In this document: in pieces, positions 27,434 through 38,666 of the stretch
Layout: the number at the start of each line of letters is the position of its first letter
Numbering within the stretch: position 1 is the first letter of the stretch
DNA from: Symbiodinium natans
Lineage: Eukaryota > Sar > Dinophyceae > Suessiales > Symbiodiniaceae
Direction of reading: 5' to 3'
NCBI GenBank assembly: GCA_905221605.1
Contig: CAJNDS010001035.1
Span: 156,001-220,000, forward strand
DNA: 64,000 bases
Notes under the pieces: model-generated
The model's database searches: none
Told to the model about the DNA's origin: nothing
The model's input: the letters and a program-made list of their open reading frames with translations, nothing else
Position numbers and translations under genes: made by a program

Positions 27434-27760
27434 AGCTCTAATAGGAACCCAGAGGTAAAAAGTAGCTATAATGGGAACATGGCTGCCCTACTTAGTATAT
27501 TAGTAAGGTATAAAGTAGCTATAAAAGGAACATGGCTTCCCTACTTAGCATAGACTGTTTTGGGGACAAGTAGCTATAGTACGAACATGGCTTCCCTACT
27601 TTGGAGTTTGTACTTGTTGGGCACAAGTAGCTATAAGAGGGACTTAGAGCGAACAAAAAGGTATTACAGTATAGTACTCCAAAACTGGGGTACTTGTTGG
27701 GGACAAGTAGCTCTAAGAGGAACTCAGAGCCCAAAAAAGTATTGCAGTGTAGTACTCCAA
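27434..27760. repeat. degenerate tandem repeat (ACAAGTAGCTATAAGAGGAAC type)
   Basis: Five to six diverged copies of a GTAGCTATAAnAGGAACATGG-type unit, with TTGTTGGGGACAAGTAGCT at the later units, continuing from the minisatellite. Open frames here are repeat-derived. Confidence 0.7.
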
Positions 27761-27895
27761 GACCCAGGTTTGAGGGACTTTTCTAGGGCTTTGCTGGTGT
27801 GCGTGGGTGTGTGTTGAGGCGTTGTCGAGCCTCTTGTTGCCGGGGGGGGACCCGTAGACCCTAGACTCTAAACTCTAAACCCTAAATCCTAAACC

Positions 27896-27997
27896 CGGCC
27901 CGAAGAAGTGTTTCCACTTCTTCTGACTGCCGATGTGCGACTCACAAGCAGCTTGGGCCACGACGCAGCATACATCGCGAGTGTTTAGGCCGTCGAG
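27896..27997 (-). CDS. candidate exon, possible zinc-finger remnant
   Basis: Reads LDGLNTRDVCCVVAQAACES then HIGSQKKWKHFF. The spacing of Cys and the HIGSQK.WKH tail recall U1/matrin-type C2H2 fingers, but one Cys is out of register. The family call is weak. Confidence 0.4.
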
Positions 27998-28379
27998 AGG
28001 GTTTGGGGTGCAGGAATTAGGATTTGGGGCTTAGGATTTTTGGATTTAAGGTTAAGAGCTTAGGAAGCCAAACAAAGCGACATTAAACCCTAAACCCGAA
28101 ACCCTAAACCCTAAAGTTTTCCAACAGCACTTGGCCTGGATGTTACTTGCCGCGTGCGCTTTCGGCGAGCTTCGAAGGGCGAGTTGAAAAGGAAACCTTA
28201 AGGCTCTAAGCTGTTAAAACTGGAAATCCCAAACCCCCCCAAACCCCGAAACCCCCAAACCCCAAAACCCTAAACTCCAAAACCCTCAACCCCACACCCT
28301 AAACCCCTAAACCCCCAAACCCCCAACCCTAAACCCTGAAACCTAAACCCTAAACCCTAAACCCTAAACCCTAAGCCCG

Positions 28380-28455
28380 AGCTCGGCCAGGGAGGCACCC
28401 CAGGTACCCAGTCCATTCGCGCAGCTGCGCGCAGGGTGGAGGGAGTACCTGTCAG
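28380..28455 (-). CDS. candidate exon with duplicated acceptor region
   Basis: After CTGACAG|G the frame reads RYSLHPARSCANGLGTWGAS then LAELG. Its first 33 bp are copied at 28706-28738 across a telomeric array. Confidence 0.45.
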
Positions 28456-28738
28456 AGGGTTTAGGGTTTAGGGTTTAGGGTTTGGGGCTTGGGGTCTGGG
28501 GTTAGGGTTTAAAGATTGGGGTTTAGGGGTTTAAGGTTTGGGGGGGGGGGGGGGGGGGGGGGTCGGGGGGTTTAGGGTCTAGGGTTTAGGGTTTTAGGGT
28601 TTAGGGTTTTGGGGTTCAGGGCTTGACTAGAGGGTTCAGGGCTTGGGGTTTAGAGTTTGGGGGTTTAGGCTTTCGGGTTTGGGGGTATTGGGCCTAGGGT
28701 CTTTGGCGCGCAGGATGGAGGGAATGCCTGCCAGAGGG
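28427..28738. repeat. telomeric block flanked by a 33-bp duplication
   Basis: 28427-28459 and 28706-28738 match at 29 of 33 positions and enclose TTTAGGG arrays plus a poly-G tract. As at 3190-3397, the duplicated piece carries a splice acceptor and an exon start. Confidence 0.85.
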
Positions 28739-28919
28739 ATTTTTTGCGGCGGTGGTGAGTTTGGAGGGGGGGTTGGCAGGGTGGAAGCGGGGGGAGGGGG
28801 TAGTCGTTGTAGCTTAAAAAACACTAAAGCATAAACAAGTGAAAACGAACATATACAAATACTTGCAAAAACTGACAAGACAGATGAACGATGGCCAAGT
28901 TAATAACTAGTTCGCAATG

Positions 28920-29140
28920 CATGCATCATTTAATCTATATATACATATGTGCATATATATATATATACCAAAACACAAGGCCTCCCAAAAGGCCCGAAAC
29001 GTCATTTGGGGGCCCCAAACGCACACAATTGCCAAAAGGCGAAAAGGGCTATGAGAAAAGGTTCCGGGAAACCTGAAAGGGCGCCGGAACCCGCAAAAGG
29101 TGCCGGTCAAAAGCTTTTTGGGGCCTAAGCCCTACACAAT
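28920..29140. other. unique non-telomeric segment with (AT)n
   Basis: An (AT)n/(CATATAT)n tract (28936-28970) followed by about 150 bp rich in AAAAGGC and CCCGAAA words, without telomeric units. Possibly part of an unrecognised repeat; no coding support. Confidence 0.4.
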
Positions 29141-29299
29141 TTCTGTGAACCCAAACCTGGGCATCTGACCCCAGCATGAAGCGGATTGGGGTAAGGTTTT
29201 CAGGGGTTTAGGGTTTAGGGTTTAGGGTTAAGGTTTTGGGTTTAGGGTTTAGGGTTTAGGGTTTAGGGCGATTCTAACCGGTTCTAGGGTTCCTCATCA

Positions 29300-29445
29300 A
29301 GGCCCAGGATTGGGAAGCATGGGGTCTTTGGGGCATTTGAAGGCTTCCCCTCTAGCTGCCGTCTGAGGACGGTGCTTGTTTCGGCTTCCGGTGGTAGGCG
29401 AAGCAGGACATTCCCACTGCAGGACCTGCGATTCACAGAGGGAGG
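29300..29445 (-). CDS. candidate exon, unassigned
   Basis: After CGCAG|G the frame reads SCSGNVLLRLPPEAETSTVL then RRQLEGKPSNAPKTPC, to a stop near the telomeric array. No family recognised. Confidence 0.4.
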
Positions 29446-29635
29446 TGCCTAGAGCTTCGGGTTTAGGGTTTAGGGCTTAGGGTTTAGGGTTTCGGGTTTA
29501 GGGTTTAGGATTTAGGGCAACTGTGTTCCAATCACGGCACAAGGTTGTAGGAAGAGAATTTCATGAACCCTGAAATGGGCAAGCCATGACAACACGCGGG
29601 CTGCAGAAGCTGATTCTCAAAGTGAAGTTTACTTA

Positions 29636-29711
29636 GTTGTCCAGTAACCTGGGGGAAGTAAAGGTTAACCTTTGGGACTACAAGGGGATTCTATTACCCC
29701 AAGAAAGGTGG
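29636..29711. mobile_element. foldback element, CTTAGTTGTCCAGTAACCTG family
   Basis: Shares its first 60 bp or so (CTTAGTTGTCCAGTAACCTG...AAGGTTAACCTTTGGGA) with 47546-47650, which has the fuller inverted end. This copy looks 3'-decayed. Confidence 0.65.
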
Positions 29712-29879
29712 TTTAGCCCCAACAAGATTCCTAAAGTTCGGAGCAGGTCCTGTGGAGTAGGGGGAGAGGGCGAGGCCAGGAATCCCCCTAAACCCTAAAC
29801 CCTAAACCCCAAAACCCAAAACCCAAAACCCCTAAACCCCTAAACCCTAAACCCCTAAACCCTAAACCCTAAGTTCCCG

Positions 29880-29942
29880 GCCTCCTGCTCCGTTTGCCGA
29901 GACTCTGCCAGGACAAGGGAGTCGTACCTGCGATGCCGATCT
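29880..29942 (-). CDS. candidate exon, unassigned
   Basis: After CATCGCAG|G the frame reads RYDSLVLAESRQTEQEAGN. Flanked by telomeric arrays on both sides. Confidence 0.4.
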
Positions 29943-30218
29943 TTCGGACATGGGTTAGGGCTTGGGTCCCGGTTGGGTTTTAGGGTTTAGGGTTTAGGGT
30001 TTAGGGTTTAGGGTTTAGGGTTTAGGATTTCGGGTTTAGGGTTTAGGATTTAGGTTTTCATGTCTTCCCCGAAACCCGAAACCTTGAACATGATCCCAGC
30101 ATCCCTAGGGACGCGTACATGGCATCTCACAATAGACCCACCTCAACTACCCCAAACCCCGTTTGAAGCTCAGATAAACCGCATGCTGGAGCTATTTGGG
30201 TAGTATGTGGGGTAGGAT

Positions 30219-30329
30219 CTATACTCCCCTTAGAACCTTAATAAAAACAATACGTTTATGAATATCCTCTTGGGTTTTATAATTTTATATATACAAAAAT
30301 TAAAAAAAAAACCAATTCCCAAGGGATGG
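30219..30329. mobile_element. foldback element, CTATACTCCCCTTAG family
   Basis: Starts CTATACTCCCCTTAGAACC and ends near AATTCCCAAGGGATGG. The right terminus has drifted from the TATAG seen in sister copies, and no clear 4-bp duplication is visible. Confidence 0.65.
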
Positions 30330-30645
30330 GCCCCATGAATGGAGAGGGAAGTTTGTATCCATACACGACAGTCAAGCTCTTCAACTCTCAACCCGAAGAC
30401 ACCTGAGACTTGAATCGCGCGAAACAAAACGCGAAGCGAACAACTCCTAGCGGCCCTACCTTCCTAAAACCCTCAGAACCCGAAATTCCTAAACCCTCAG
30501 AGCCCTAACAATTCTAAACCCCTCAAAACCTATAAAGCCCTCAACCCTGAAACCTTACGCTCCCCTGCCCAACACTCGGCGCGCACGCCCGGCTACGACA
30601 GCGCAATGCCTGGAGCCACGACGCGCGAGGAATTGTCGAGGCAGA

Positions 30646-30688
30646 GATCACAATATGTCTTGACTTACAATGGGGCATTTGTGATCTG
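30646..30688. repeat. short perfect-ended hairpin
   Basis: AGATCACAA ... TTGTGATCT around about 25 bp. It could be a minimal foldback element or a chance palindrome. Confidence 0.5.
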
Positions 30689-31770
30689 CAGGTAGCCCTA
30701 AACCCTAAACCCTAAACGCTAAACCCAAAACCCAAAACCCTAAAACATATTCAAAAATAAAGAGATGCGGGAGTCTCCGGAAGGGCTACGGCTGAATCCC
30801 AAACTCCCAGCCCTTAAGCCAGCTACGCTCTACACCCTATCCTTAGGGTTTAGGGTTTATAGGGTTATAGGGTTATAGGGTTCTCGGGTTATAGGGTTCA
30901 GGGTTTAGGGTTTACACCCCAAGCTCACGCCCGCTCCTGCAACTGACTTCCTGCGAACGCCTCTCAATAAAGGCTACGTTTCAGAACCTTTGGAGCTTCG
31001 AATCACCTAAGAACGCAGAAGGGGGCAAACTCTAAACTTATCTTAGAGCCTGAGCTCGAACATTCCATAAAGCCGCAAAGATCCAAATCTTGTGCAGTCT
31101 GAGCACGGCACGAGGCTGCCATCGGATGTCGCCGTTGAGCATCGCACCTTGCACTTACTTTTTTCCGCCTTAGCCCCCCGAAACCCTTAACCCAACATCC
31201 TGCACCGGAAACGAGAAGTAGATTAGAATCAAACAGGCCATCACCAAAACCCTTAATAACCCAAACCGTAATTCCTACACCCTAAACCTTGAAACTCAAA
31301 CCCAGAACACAAAACCCTGCACCCCAAGCCCTGACCCCCCAAACGGAAGACCCCAAACATGGGGCCGGTCGTTAGCAGGCTACCGGCAGGAGCCCGTGAC
31401 CCGTAGGCGAAGCCCGGCAGGCGAGCCGTAGGGTCCTCTCGTAAACGGGAACACACACACACACACACACAAAACCCCCTACAAACCCTAAACCCTGGCC
31501 CTAAACCCCTAAACGCCAAAAAAGGAAGCCCTTCTCGGAAGAGGTCCAGGGACACGCGAAGGAAGAGAGACAGCCTGTGTTCCCTGCAACCCGAAACCCT
31601 AAACTCTAAACCCTAAAACCCCACCCCCCCAACCCTAGACCCTAAACCCTAAACCCTTAACCCTAAACCCTAAACCCTCAACCCTAAACCAGACAAGCCC
31701 AAGTTCCACGCGGACTGGAAATTGGTCCCGGCAGGCCTCGGTCACCAGGCGGGGCGACTCCGGAGTTTGG

Positions 31771-32335
31771 GGTTTGGGGATAAGGGTTTAGGGTTTGGGG
31801 TTTAGGGTTTGGGTTTTAGGGTTTAGGGTTTAGGGTTTAGGGTTTAGGGTTTAGGGTTGGGGGGTTGGGGTTCTGAGTTTGGGGTTTGGGGTTGCGGGTT
31901 TGGGGTTTAGGGTTTAGGGTCCAGGGTTTCGGGTTTAGGGTTGGGGGCTTGGGGTTTTGAGTTTGGGGTTTGGGGTTCAGGGTTTGGGGATTGAGGTTTA
32001 GAGTTGAGGCTTTAGGGTTTGGGGTTTAGGGATTGGGGTTCAGGGTAAGGGTTTAAGGGTAAGGGTTTGGGGTTTAGGGATTGGGGTGTCTATAGGGGTA
32101 AGGGGTAAGGGCTTTAGGGTTTCGGGTTTGGGGTTTAGGGTTTTAGGGCTCAGGGTTTGGGGTTTTGGGGTAAGGGTTTGGGGATCAGGGTTAAGGGTTT
32201 GGGGTTTTGGGTTAAGTGTTTGAGGTTTGGGGCTTGCGGTTTAGGGTTTGGGGTTTCGAGTTTGGGGTATGGGGTTTGGGGTTTATGGTTTGGTGTTTAA
32301 ATAGGGTCCGGGTTTAGAGTTTGGGGTTTAGTTTA
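31771..32335. repeat. long degenerate TTTGGGG/TTTAGGG region
   Basis: About 560 bp almost entirely of G-rich telomere-type units with heavy variation, on one polarity. This is the largest continuous block of this kind in the window. Confidence 0.9.
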
Positions 32336-32594
32336 GGGTTTGTCAATTTCGGGTTCAGGGCTGGAGGGAATGCTCAAGGCTCAGTGTGGGTTTGTGGTTT
32401 ACAGGCTTTAACCCTAAAGCCCACAACCGCTGCTTCGCGGCTGACCCAAGTTACTTTCTGGACGTTTGGGGTACCGCAAACCAGTCAGTTCACCCCGCGA
32501 CCCACTAAACCCTACATCCGCAAATCCCCAACCACCCACAGCTCCACACCGTCACCCTCAAACCCCAACTCCCTATAGACCCCTACTCCCCTAC

Positions 32595-32750
32595 AATTAG
32601 ACAACTATCAACGATGCTATTGTGAATATTTAGCTGTATACGGCACTCCTGCAACAAAATCCTCGTTGAGCACGCAGTTCTCGGCCCCTCCCTGCGAGAG
32701 CCCGGCAAAAGGGCGGTGGAGCCTCAGGCAGTTTCGGCGGTAGCTTGTCC
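32595..32750 (-). CDS. candidate exon, unassigned
   Basis: Open frame reads WTSYRRNCLRLHRPFAGLSQ then GGAENCVLNEDFVAGVPYTA, ending at a stop near 32595. A second frame starting MDKLPPKLPEAPPPF is also open, so the frame is not certain. Confidence 0.4.
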
Positions 32751-32795
32751 ATTTAGGGTGTAGGGCGTTTAAGTTTTCAAGTCAGGGCTTACCTA

Positions 32796-32904
32796 CCCTA
32801 AGGTTCCATGTACCTAATTGTTGTATACTTGGGCCCCACAGTTTTCATATAGCAAGTACGTTAAGGTGCAAGAATTCCTGATTTAGGTACATGGACCCTT
32901 ATAG
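32796..32904. mobile_element. foldback element, CCCTAAGGGTCCATGTACC family, diverged copy
   Basis: Ends CCCTAAGGTTCCATGTACC and GGTACATGGACCCTTA, with an internal sequence diverged from the identical pair at 8075 and 22725. Confidence 0.75.
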
Positions 32905-33659
32905 GTTTGGGGTTTAGGATTCAGGGCTTAGGGATTACGGTGCTACGCTCGTAAAGCCCTGGCCCTTAACCCATGCCTCCGCCCGAATTCACCCAAAACT
33001 CCTCCTGTTGCCAACTAGTAAACTGAGCGGGTTTAGGGGTTTAGGGTTGAAGTTTAACCCTAAACCCTACACCCTACACCCTAAACCCTAAACCCTAAAC
33101 CCTAAACCCTAAACCCTAAACCCTAAACCCTAAACCCTAAACCCTAAACCGGTTTAGGGGCTTGGGGTGGAGGGTTTGGGGCTTGTAGGGTTTAGGGCGC
33201 AGAGTTTTAAGCGTGAAGGCTGAAGAGCCGCCCAGCTGATGTGGCGAAGAGGCAGAGGCCCAGGCTTCTTGGCTTCCCAGCACCCTGCCACAGCTTGTCA
33301 GGAATAGGGTTTAGGGTTTAGGGTTTAGGGTTTAGGGTTTAGGGTCTTTTAGGGTTTAGGGTCTAATTGGGTTTAGGGTTTTTTGTGGGCCAGGAGCCAG
33401 GGTTCAGAGCCTAAGTAGGGTCTATGGTGAGGGGCCACTGCTGAGAAGGCAGGAGGGGAGGAGGAGAGCGAAATCTCGGATTGCCCTTGCAACTCCCAGG
33501 CAACAAAAAGAGGTTCCAACAATGTCATGCCTAAATTCAACTCGGAGAGAAAAACGTTAGAAAATACCCGAAGAACATGCAGAATGCATACTGCACGCCC
33601 GAAATCTTCATGAAAAAAGGCCGGTAAAGCCGCCCCTTTCTCTCACCCTGACCACCAAG

Positions 33660-33785
33660 CCCTAAACCCTAAACCCTAAACCCCAAACCCCAAACCCCAA
33701 ACCCCAAACCCCAAACCCCAAACCCCAAACCCCAAACCCCAAACCCCAAACCCCAAACCCCAGCCCCAAACCCCAAACCCTAACC
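33660..33785. repeat. homogenised CCCCAAA array
   Basis: About 16 units, mostly CCCCAAA, a single-base variant of the telomere unit amplified locally, bounded by ordinary CCCTAAA units. Confidence 0.9.
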
Positions 33786-34012
33786 CTCCGACACGCAAGA
33801 CGGAGCCTGCTGGTCACAGGCAGCCGGCATGCCCCAGCCATCCTAGCAAGCTCTTGAGGTCGGCGTTTGGGGTGCTTAGGGTTTAGGGTTTAGGGCTTAG
33901 GGTTTAGGATTTGGGGTTTCGGATTGAGGGCTTGGGGCTGTGGAGCTCAGGGTTCAGGCTAGACTGCAGGCGCAGGAGGTCTTGGAGATGTTTGGTTGGC
34001 GCAGTCGGGGTT

Positions 34013-34123
34013 TAGGGTTTAGGGTTTAGGGTTTAGGGTTTAGGGTTTAGGGTTTAGGGTTTAGGGTTTAGGGTTTAGGGTTTAGGGTTTAGGGTTTAGG
34101 GTTTAGGGTTTAGGGTTTAGGGT
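34013..34123. repeat. long TTTAGGG array
   Basis: About 15 perfect units between two exon-like minus-strand blocks (33970-34010, PTAPTKHLQDLLRLQS; and 34235-34322). Confidence 0.95.
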
Positions 34124-34234
34124 TTGCCCCGATAGGTTCTTGTACAAACCCTGCGTTGTAAACCCTGAGAGGCATTGTATGTGTTCAAGAACCTCTTGAA
34201 ACCCTTCCCTAAGCAAACCCTAAACCCTAAACAC

Positions 34235-34322
34235 TCGTACAACACAACTCGAAGACCAATTGCTGAGCCCCTCGGCTGCTCTGCCACAGCCCACTCGGAA
34301 GTTCTCCGCCTCTGGCTTGGAG
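34235..34322 (-). CDS. candidate exon, unassigned
   Basis: Reads HSKPEAENFRVGCGRAAEGL then SNWSSSCVV on minus. No family recognised. Confidence 0.4.
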
Positions 34323-35086
34323 TGTTTAGGGGCGAGAAGGTTTCGAAGGGGTGTAGCGTTTAGGGGGCTTAGGGTTCCGGGTTAAGGGGGGTTTGGGTTC
34401 CGGATACAGGCGCTGGATGGTTTAGAGCTTCGGTTTCAGAGCTTGGGGGGGGGGGGTAATTCAGGAGCTCGGGATTGGATGCACCGTACACAATGCCTCG
34501 ATTGTACCGATAAGTGGTCCCCCGAATTAACCCTAGACCCTCGCGCATCCGCTACTTAGACCCCGCGTTTGTAAGTTCCATGGCTTCCGGCTCCGAGTTT
34601 TAAGTTGGGAATTTCACAAACTTCGGGGCCGTCCCTTTCAATTTGTCCCCCACCCAAAAGGGTACCTCTGTCTTTAAATGGCTGGTGCACCACAATAAGC
34701 AAACAAAAAAAAACCCTAAACCCTAAACCCTATTGGAGCTGCAATTGGGAATCTACTTCTGAGCGGCGCGAGAGGCAACCCTCAGCCTATAATCCGAGTT
34801 GTTCAAGGGTTTTAAGGAAGAGGGTTTCGGTCTTTAGGTTAGGATTTTGGGGATTTTCGGGTTCAGGGGGCTCCAAAAGTAGCGACAGTTACGAGGTGGA
34901 GGTTAGGGTTTAGGGTGTTCGGGAGGGTTTCAGGGTTTTTGCGTTCAAGGTGCTCTTTCACGACATCTCAATGCCGCTGCCTTGTGTCGAGCAGGCAGAG
35001 GGTCGCCATAAGGGCCTTACGCCCCCCCAACCCCCTGAAAACCCTACGTCCTATAGAGTCCTAGATCCTACGCCCGCACACGCCTT

Positions 35087-35172
35087 CGGATGTTCCCCCT
35101 TATACTAACAGTCCTTAGTGGGGATTATGATGCTCCCTACTAGAATCCCTATTAAGGACTGTTACTTTAGGG
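35087..35172. mobile_element. foldback element, TTGGGATGTTCCC family
   Basis: GGATGTTCCCCCTTATACTA at one end and AAGGACTGTTACTTTAGGGG at the other, with AGTCCTT/AAGGACT pairing inside. Confidence 0.7.
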
Positions 35173-35199
35173 GGGGAGCCACCCCTAAACCCTAAACCC

Positions 35200-35282
35200 T
35201 AACCCCGTTGCAGCCGATTGGCGTACTCCTCGCCCCTCCAACAGTCCGGCAGCAAGGTGGTTGGAGTCTGGCAAGACTGGAA
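35200..35282 (-). CDS. candidate exon, unassigned
   Basis: Reads SGFQSCQTPTTLLPDCWRGE then EYANRLQR on minus. A plus-strand frame is also open, but minus fits the gene direction of the window. Confidence 0.4.
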
Positions 35283-35424
35283 GCCCGACTTGGGGTTCAG
35301 GGTTCAGGGTTTGGGGGTTTAGGGTTTAGGGTTTGGGGTTTAGGGTTTAGGGTTTGGGGTTTAGGGTCTCGGGTTCGGGTCGGGTGTCGGGTGAGCATTT
35401 GGGTGTAGGGTGTAGGATCAAGGG

Positions 35425-35578
35425 TTTCGGCAGCAGGGGGTCTTCTGCATTTTGTGCGCCATGAGCGTGCTCTATCATAGGTGCGCTTAGGGCTTAGGGT
35501 TTCGAGTGAGACTTTTTGAGATGGCACACCTGATGAGATGTCCATGCTTGCTACAAAGACGCGAAATTTCGAGTCGCT
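35425..35578 (-). CDS. candidate exon(s), unassigned
   Basis: Two adjoining open stretches in the same frame: SDSKFRVFVASMDISSGVPS, then KRTYDRARSWRTKCRRPPA, with possible intron sequence between them. Confidence 0.35.
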
Positions 35579-36219
35579 AGGCTGGTAGGTTTAGGGCCGC
35601 CGGTATGAAAAGTAAGAGCTTAGGACCGTTTTGGAACCATATATATTATAACTGCACTCAGTGTTCTAATAGCAGGGCTAGGCAAGAAATGCTTCGCGGA
35701 AACTACCCGCTTGAAACTGCCCTAGAAGAACCCTAAACCCTGAAGACTGCCATGCAAGCCCAAACAAAAACCAGGTCAACAACATGCCGGGAAACAGATT
35801 AAAGGGGGGTACCTAGGTAACCTTACGGAGGTTAGGGAGTAGTGCGGAATATTGGGGAACCTTGGGTGAAATGCCTCCCCTTGAGCCCTAAAGCCTAAAC
35901 CCTAAACCCTAAACCCTATACCCTAAACCCTGAACCCTAAACCCTGAACCCTTAAGAACCCTATAAAAGAACCAAAGGTCTCATATGATCGCATGTCTAA
36001 ATCGGCCGCTTCTCTGTGGGTTTTGGTGCCTGGGCTGCATGGCCGGCTGAACCCAAATTTCGGGTTTAGGGTTTATAGGGTTTAGGGTTTAGGGCTTAGG
36101 GCTTAGGGCTTAGGGCTTAGGGCTTAGGGCCTAGAGTTTAGGGTTTAGGGTTTAGGGCTACTTCTATGTGCGCCGTTTAGGTGCGGAGGCGGCCTAGCAG
36201 TCCATAGCCTCCCATACAA

Positions 36220-36331
36220 CTTGGCTCCACTTAGGAGAGTAGCTATAAATGAAATTTTTAGCTGCCTTACTAGGAAACCCCATAAACCCAAAAAAGATAA
36301 GGATCTGAAGCTACACTAAAGCTCCACAAAG
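36220..36331. mobile_element. foldback element, CTTGGCTNCACTT...CCACAAAG family
   Basis: 112 bp, clearly related to the introners at 7935-8204 and 10476-10590. Flanks ACAA/ACAG match at three of four positions. Confidence 0.75.
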
Positions 36332-36765
36332 ACAGACAAATCTGACATCTAAACACGCACGGAGCCGACGAAAAACTGAAAACCTGCATCCACACTTAAG
36401 CCTAGGTTTGGCAGGTCCCCCCCCCCTAGTATATTCGTGGGCACTATAATTCTTAACTGAAAAACTCGACCTCCTTGCTGCCAGGAAGTTTCCAGAAACC
36501 TCAGCCCCCAAACCCTTAAAGGCCCCGTACTAAGCCCTAAACCGGGTTTAGGGTTTAGGGGCACTAAACCCGAACAAAAACCCTGAACCCGAAACCCGAC
36601 GGCCTGGCCAAAAGACCTGAACATACGAACCCTGGACCCCTAAACCCTTAAAACGCCCTTAACGTTGGGATGTTCCCCCGTATACGAACGTCCCCTATAA
36701 TCGCTACTGAGGCCTGTTCGTATAAGGGACCCCTAAACCCTAAACCCTAAACCCTAAAACCTAAA

Positions 36766-36862
36766 CCGCCAGCTCCCAAGCGCGGGGGCGTCGCGAAAGT
36801 CTGGTAGAGGACCAGAAACTGCGAGGCAAACGGGAACGGATGCATCTGGCCAAGGTGCTGTA
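36766..36862 (-). CDS. candidate exon, unassigned
   Basis: After CTACAG the frame reads HLGQMHPFPFASQFLVLYQT then FATPPRLGAG. Hydrophobic and aromatic-rich; flanked by telomeric arrays on both sides. Confidence 0.45.
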
Positions 36863-37139
36863 GGGGTTTGGGGTTTGGGGTTTAGGGTTTAGGGTTTAGG
36901 GTTTAGGGTTTACGGTTTAGGGTTTCGGGCGACTGAAAGTTTGGGGTTTCAGGGGTAGGTGCGCCGCTCCAGCAGACGATCATCGAGACAGGCAAGCAAA
37001 AGCAAACAAACAAAAGTAGGTGGTCTGGCAAGGGAAAACAGGTGGGCTGGAGAAATACCATGGGTGGCGGGTACCCTAAACCCTAAACCCTAAAGCCTAA
37101 AGCCTAAACCCTAAACCCTAAACCCTAAACCCTAAACCC

Positions 37140-37207
37140 CATGCACCTTCCTTCCTGGAACTTCCTAACCTCTGGGAGTTGCCCTGCCAAGTCACTACAG
37201 GGGCGAT
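37140..37207 (-). CDS. candidate exon, unassigned
   Basis: Reads CSDLAGQLPEVRKFQEGRCM on minus, next to a CCCTAAA array at its 3' side. Confidence 0.4.
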
Positions 37208-37366
37208 TCATTTGGGGGGTTTCCGTAGATGGGGTTCAGGGTTCAGGGTTCAGGGTTCAGGGTTTAGGGTTTAGGGTTTAGCGTTTAGGGTTTGGGGTTA
37301 GGGTTTAGGGTTTGGGGTTTGCGGTTTGCGGTTTGGGTTTAGGGTGTAGGGTTTAGGGTTCCTTCT

Positions 37367-37472
37367 CTATACTCCCCTGAGAACCTTAATAAAATCAATA
37401 GTGTTAAATATCCTCTTGGGTGTTATGTAAACAAAAATCAAAAATGATTCCCAAGGCCCCTTGGGACTGTAG
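37367..37472. mobile_element. foldback element, CTATACTCCCC family, exact TTCT duplication
   Basis: 106 bp from CTATACTCCCCTGAG to GGACTGTAG, with TTCT at 37363-37366 and 37473-37476. It confirms that the family makes 4-bp duplications outside exons too. Confidence 0.8.
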
Positions 37473-37639
37473 TTCTTGGGGAGTCCCAGAATAAGGATAA
37501 GAGTATCTGGGAGGTGTATTCGGATAGCCCCCCCTATTTCCCCCCCCCCCCCCCCCCGCCTATTTTGGGAAGTGCCCATTTAGTTCAGGCCCAGGTAGCC
37601 CCCCCCCTATTTCCCCCCCCCTCTTATTTTGGGACATGC

Positions 37640-37752
37640 CCATGTAGTTCAGGCCCAGGACCCCTTCCCACAGCAGTGCGTCCTTGGGAAGAACGCCTGC
37701 CCCATCCGTGCTGGACTTAGTGGCGCGAGACTCATGCCAATGCTTCAGCAGC
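37640..37752 (-). CDS. candidate exon, unassigned
   Basis: Reads LLKHWHESRATKSSTDGAGV then LPKDALLWEG on minus. Upstream lie two poly-C-containing repeats of a CCCCCTATTT...GTTCAGGCCCAGG unit (about 37527-37660). Confidence 0.4.
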
Positions 37753-38009
37753 TACCCGGAATCGTAAACCCTAAGCCCTAACGTCTATGTAGGGTTTGTT
37801 CTTTTTTTTTGGTTTGGGTTGGGGGGGGAGGGGGGGGGGACTGGTTTGCTGAATTCAGGTCCCTTTTATTGTCTCCTCTTTACTGTTGCAATACGGAGCC
37901 TCGTCATCGTCTTTAGGGGTGGAGAAGGGGGCCCAACGTTTGGAGCACTGCCCACATTACCCCTACTCTGGGGGCTGTTGGGGCTGGGGCGAGGGTTTGG
38001 GGTTTAGCA

Positions 38010-38075
38010 GGGTTTAGGCCCCAGCAACCATACGCAACAAGCTCTGCAGGAAAATGTCTGACCCTTCGTGCTGGC
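38010..38075 (-). CDS. candidate exon, unassigned
   Basis: Reads GRCQHEGSDIFLQSLLRMVA on minus. Confidence 0.4.
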
Positions 38076-38581
38076 ATCTCCCTCAAACCCCAAATCCCAA
38101 AACCTAGAACGATAAACCCAAATTCATATCAGCCTGAGTAAGGGTTTGGAATCTTACCCAGAGGGTCCCAGCGGGTCCTCATCATAATCCCGGACAGTTC
38201 ATGGAAACGCCCTTAAGGATACACGGTACTTGAACCCTCTGGCTTCGTCTGTGTGTGTTACATTGTCTGCGATTGCCCAGGTAAACGTAGCCCCTTCAGC
38301 CCTAAACCCTAAACCCATCCTAAAACCTCAAAAGCCCTGAAAGCCCCGGCCCTAAAACCCTGAACACCCAACTCCAAATTCGAAACACTTACTACTTGCT
38401 ACAGATCGACTTGCCACTTACTACTTGCCTACCAGACCCCAAACCACCAAACCCCCAAAGCCTAAGCACTAAACCCTAAACCCAACAACCTACAACCCTG
38501 AATCCCAAACTCCAATTGCGACCCTAAACCCTAAACCCTTTTTTTGCTCCCCTGATTATACCCCCCCTTCAAAACCCCCGC

Positions 38582-38666
38582 ACAGAAAAGCTGATCTCCC
38601 AGCCCGTGACCCAGGAGAGGTCGCGCTTCAGCCACTGCTGCAGGACTGGGAGGCCTGTCCGTGCTG
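38582..38666 (-). CDS. candidate exon, unassigned
   Basis: After GGACAG|G the frame reads GLPVLQQWLKRDLSWVTGWE then ISFSVR. One of the clearest exon-like blocks in this half of the window. Confidence 0.5.
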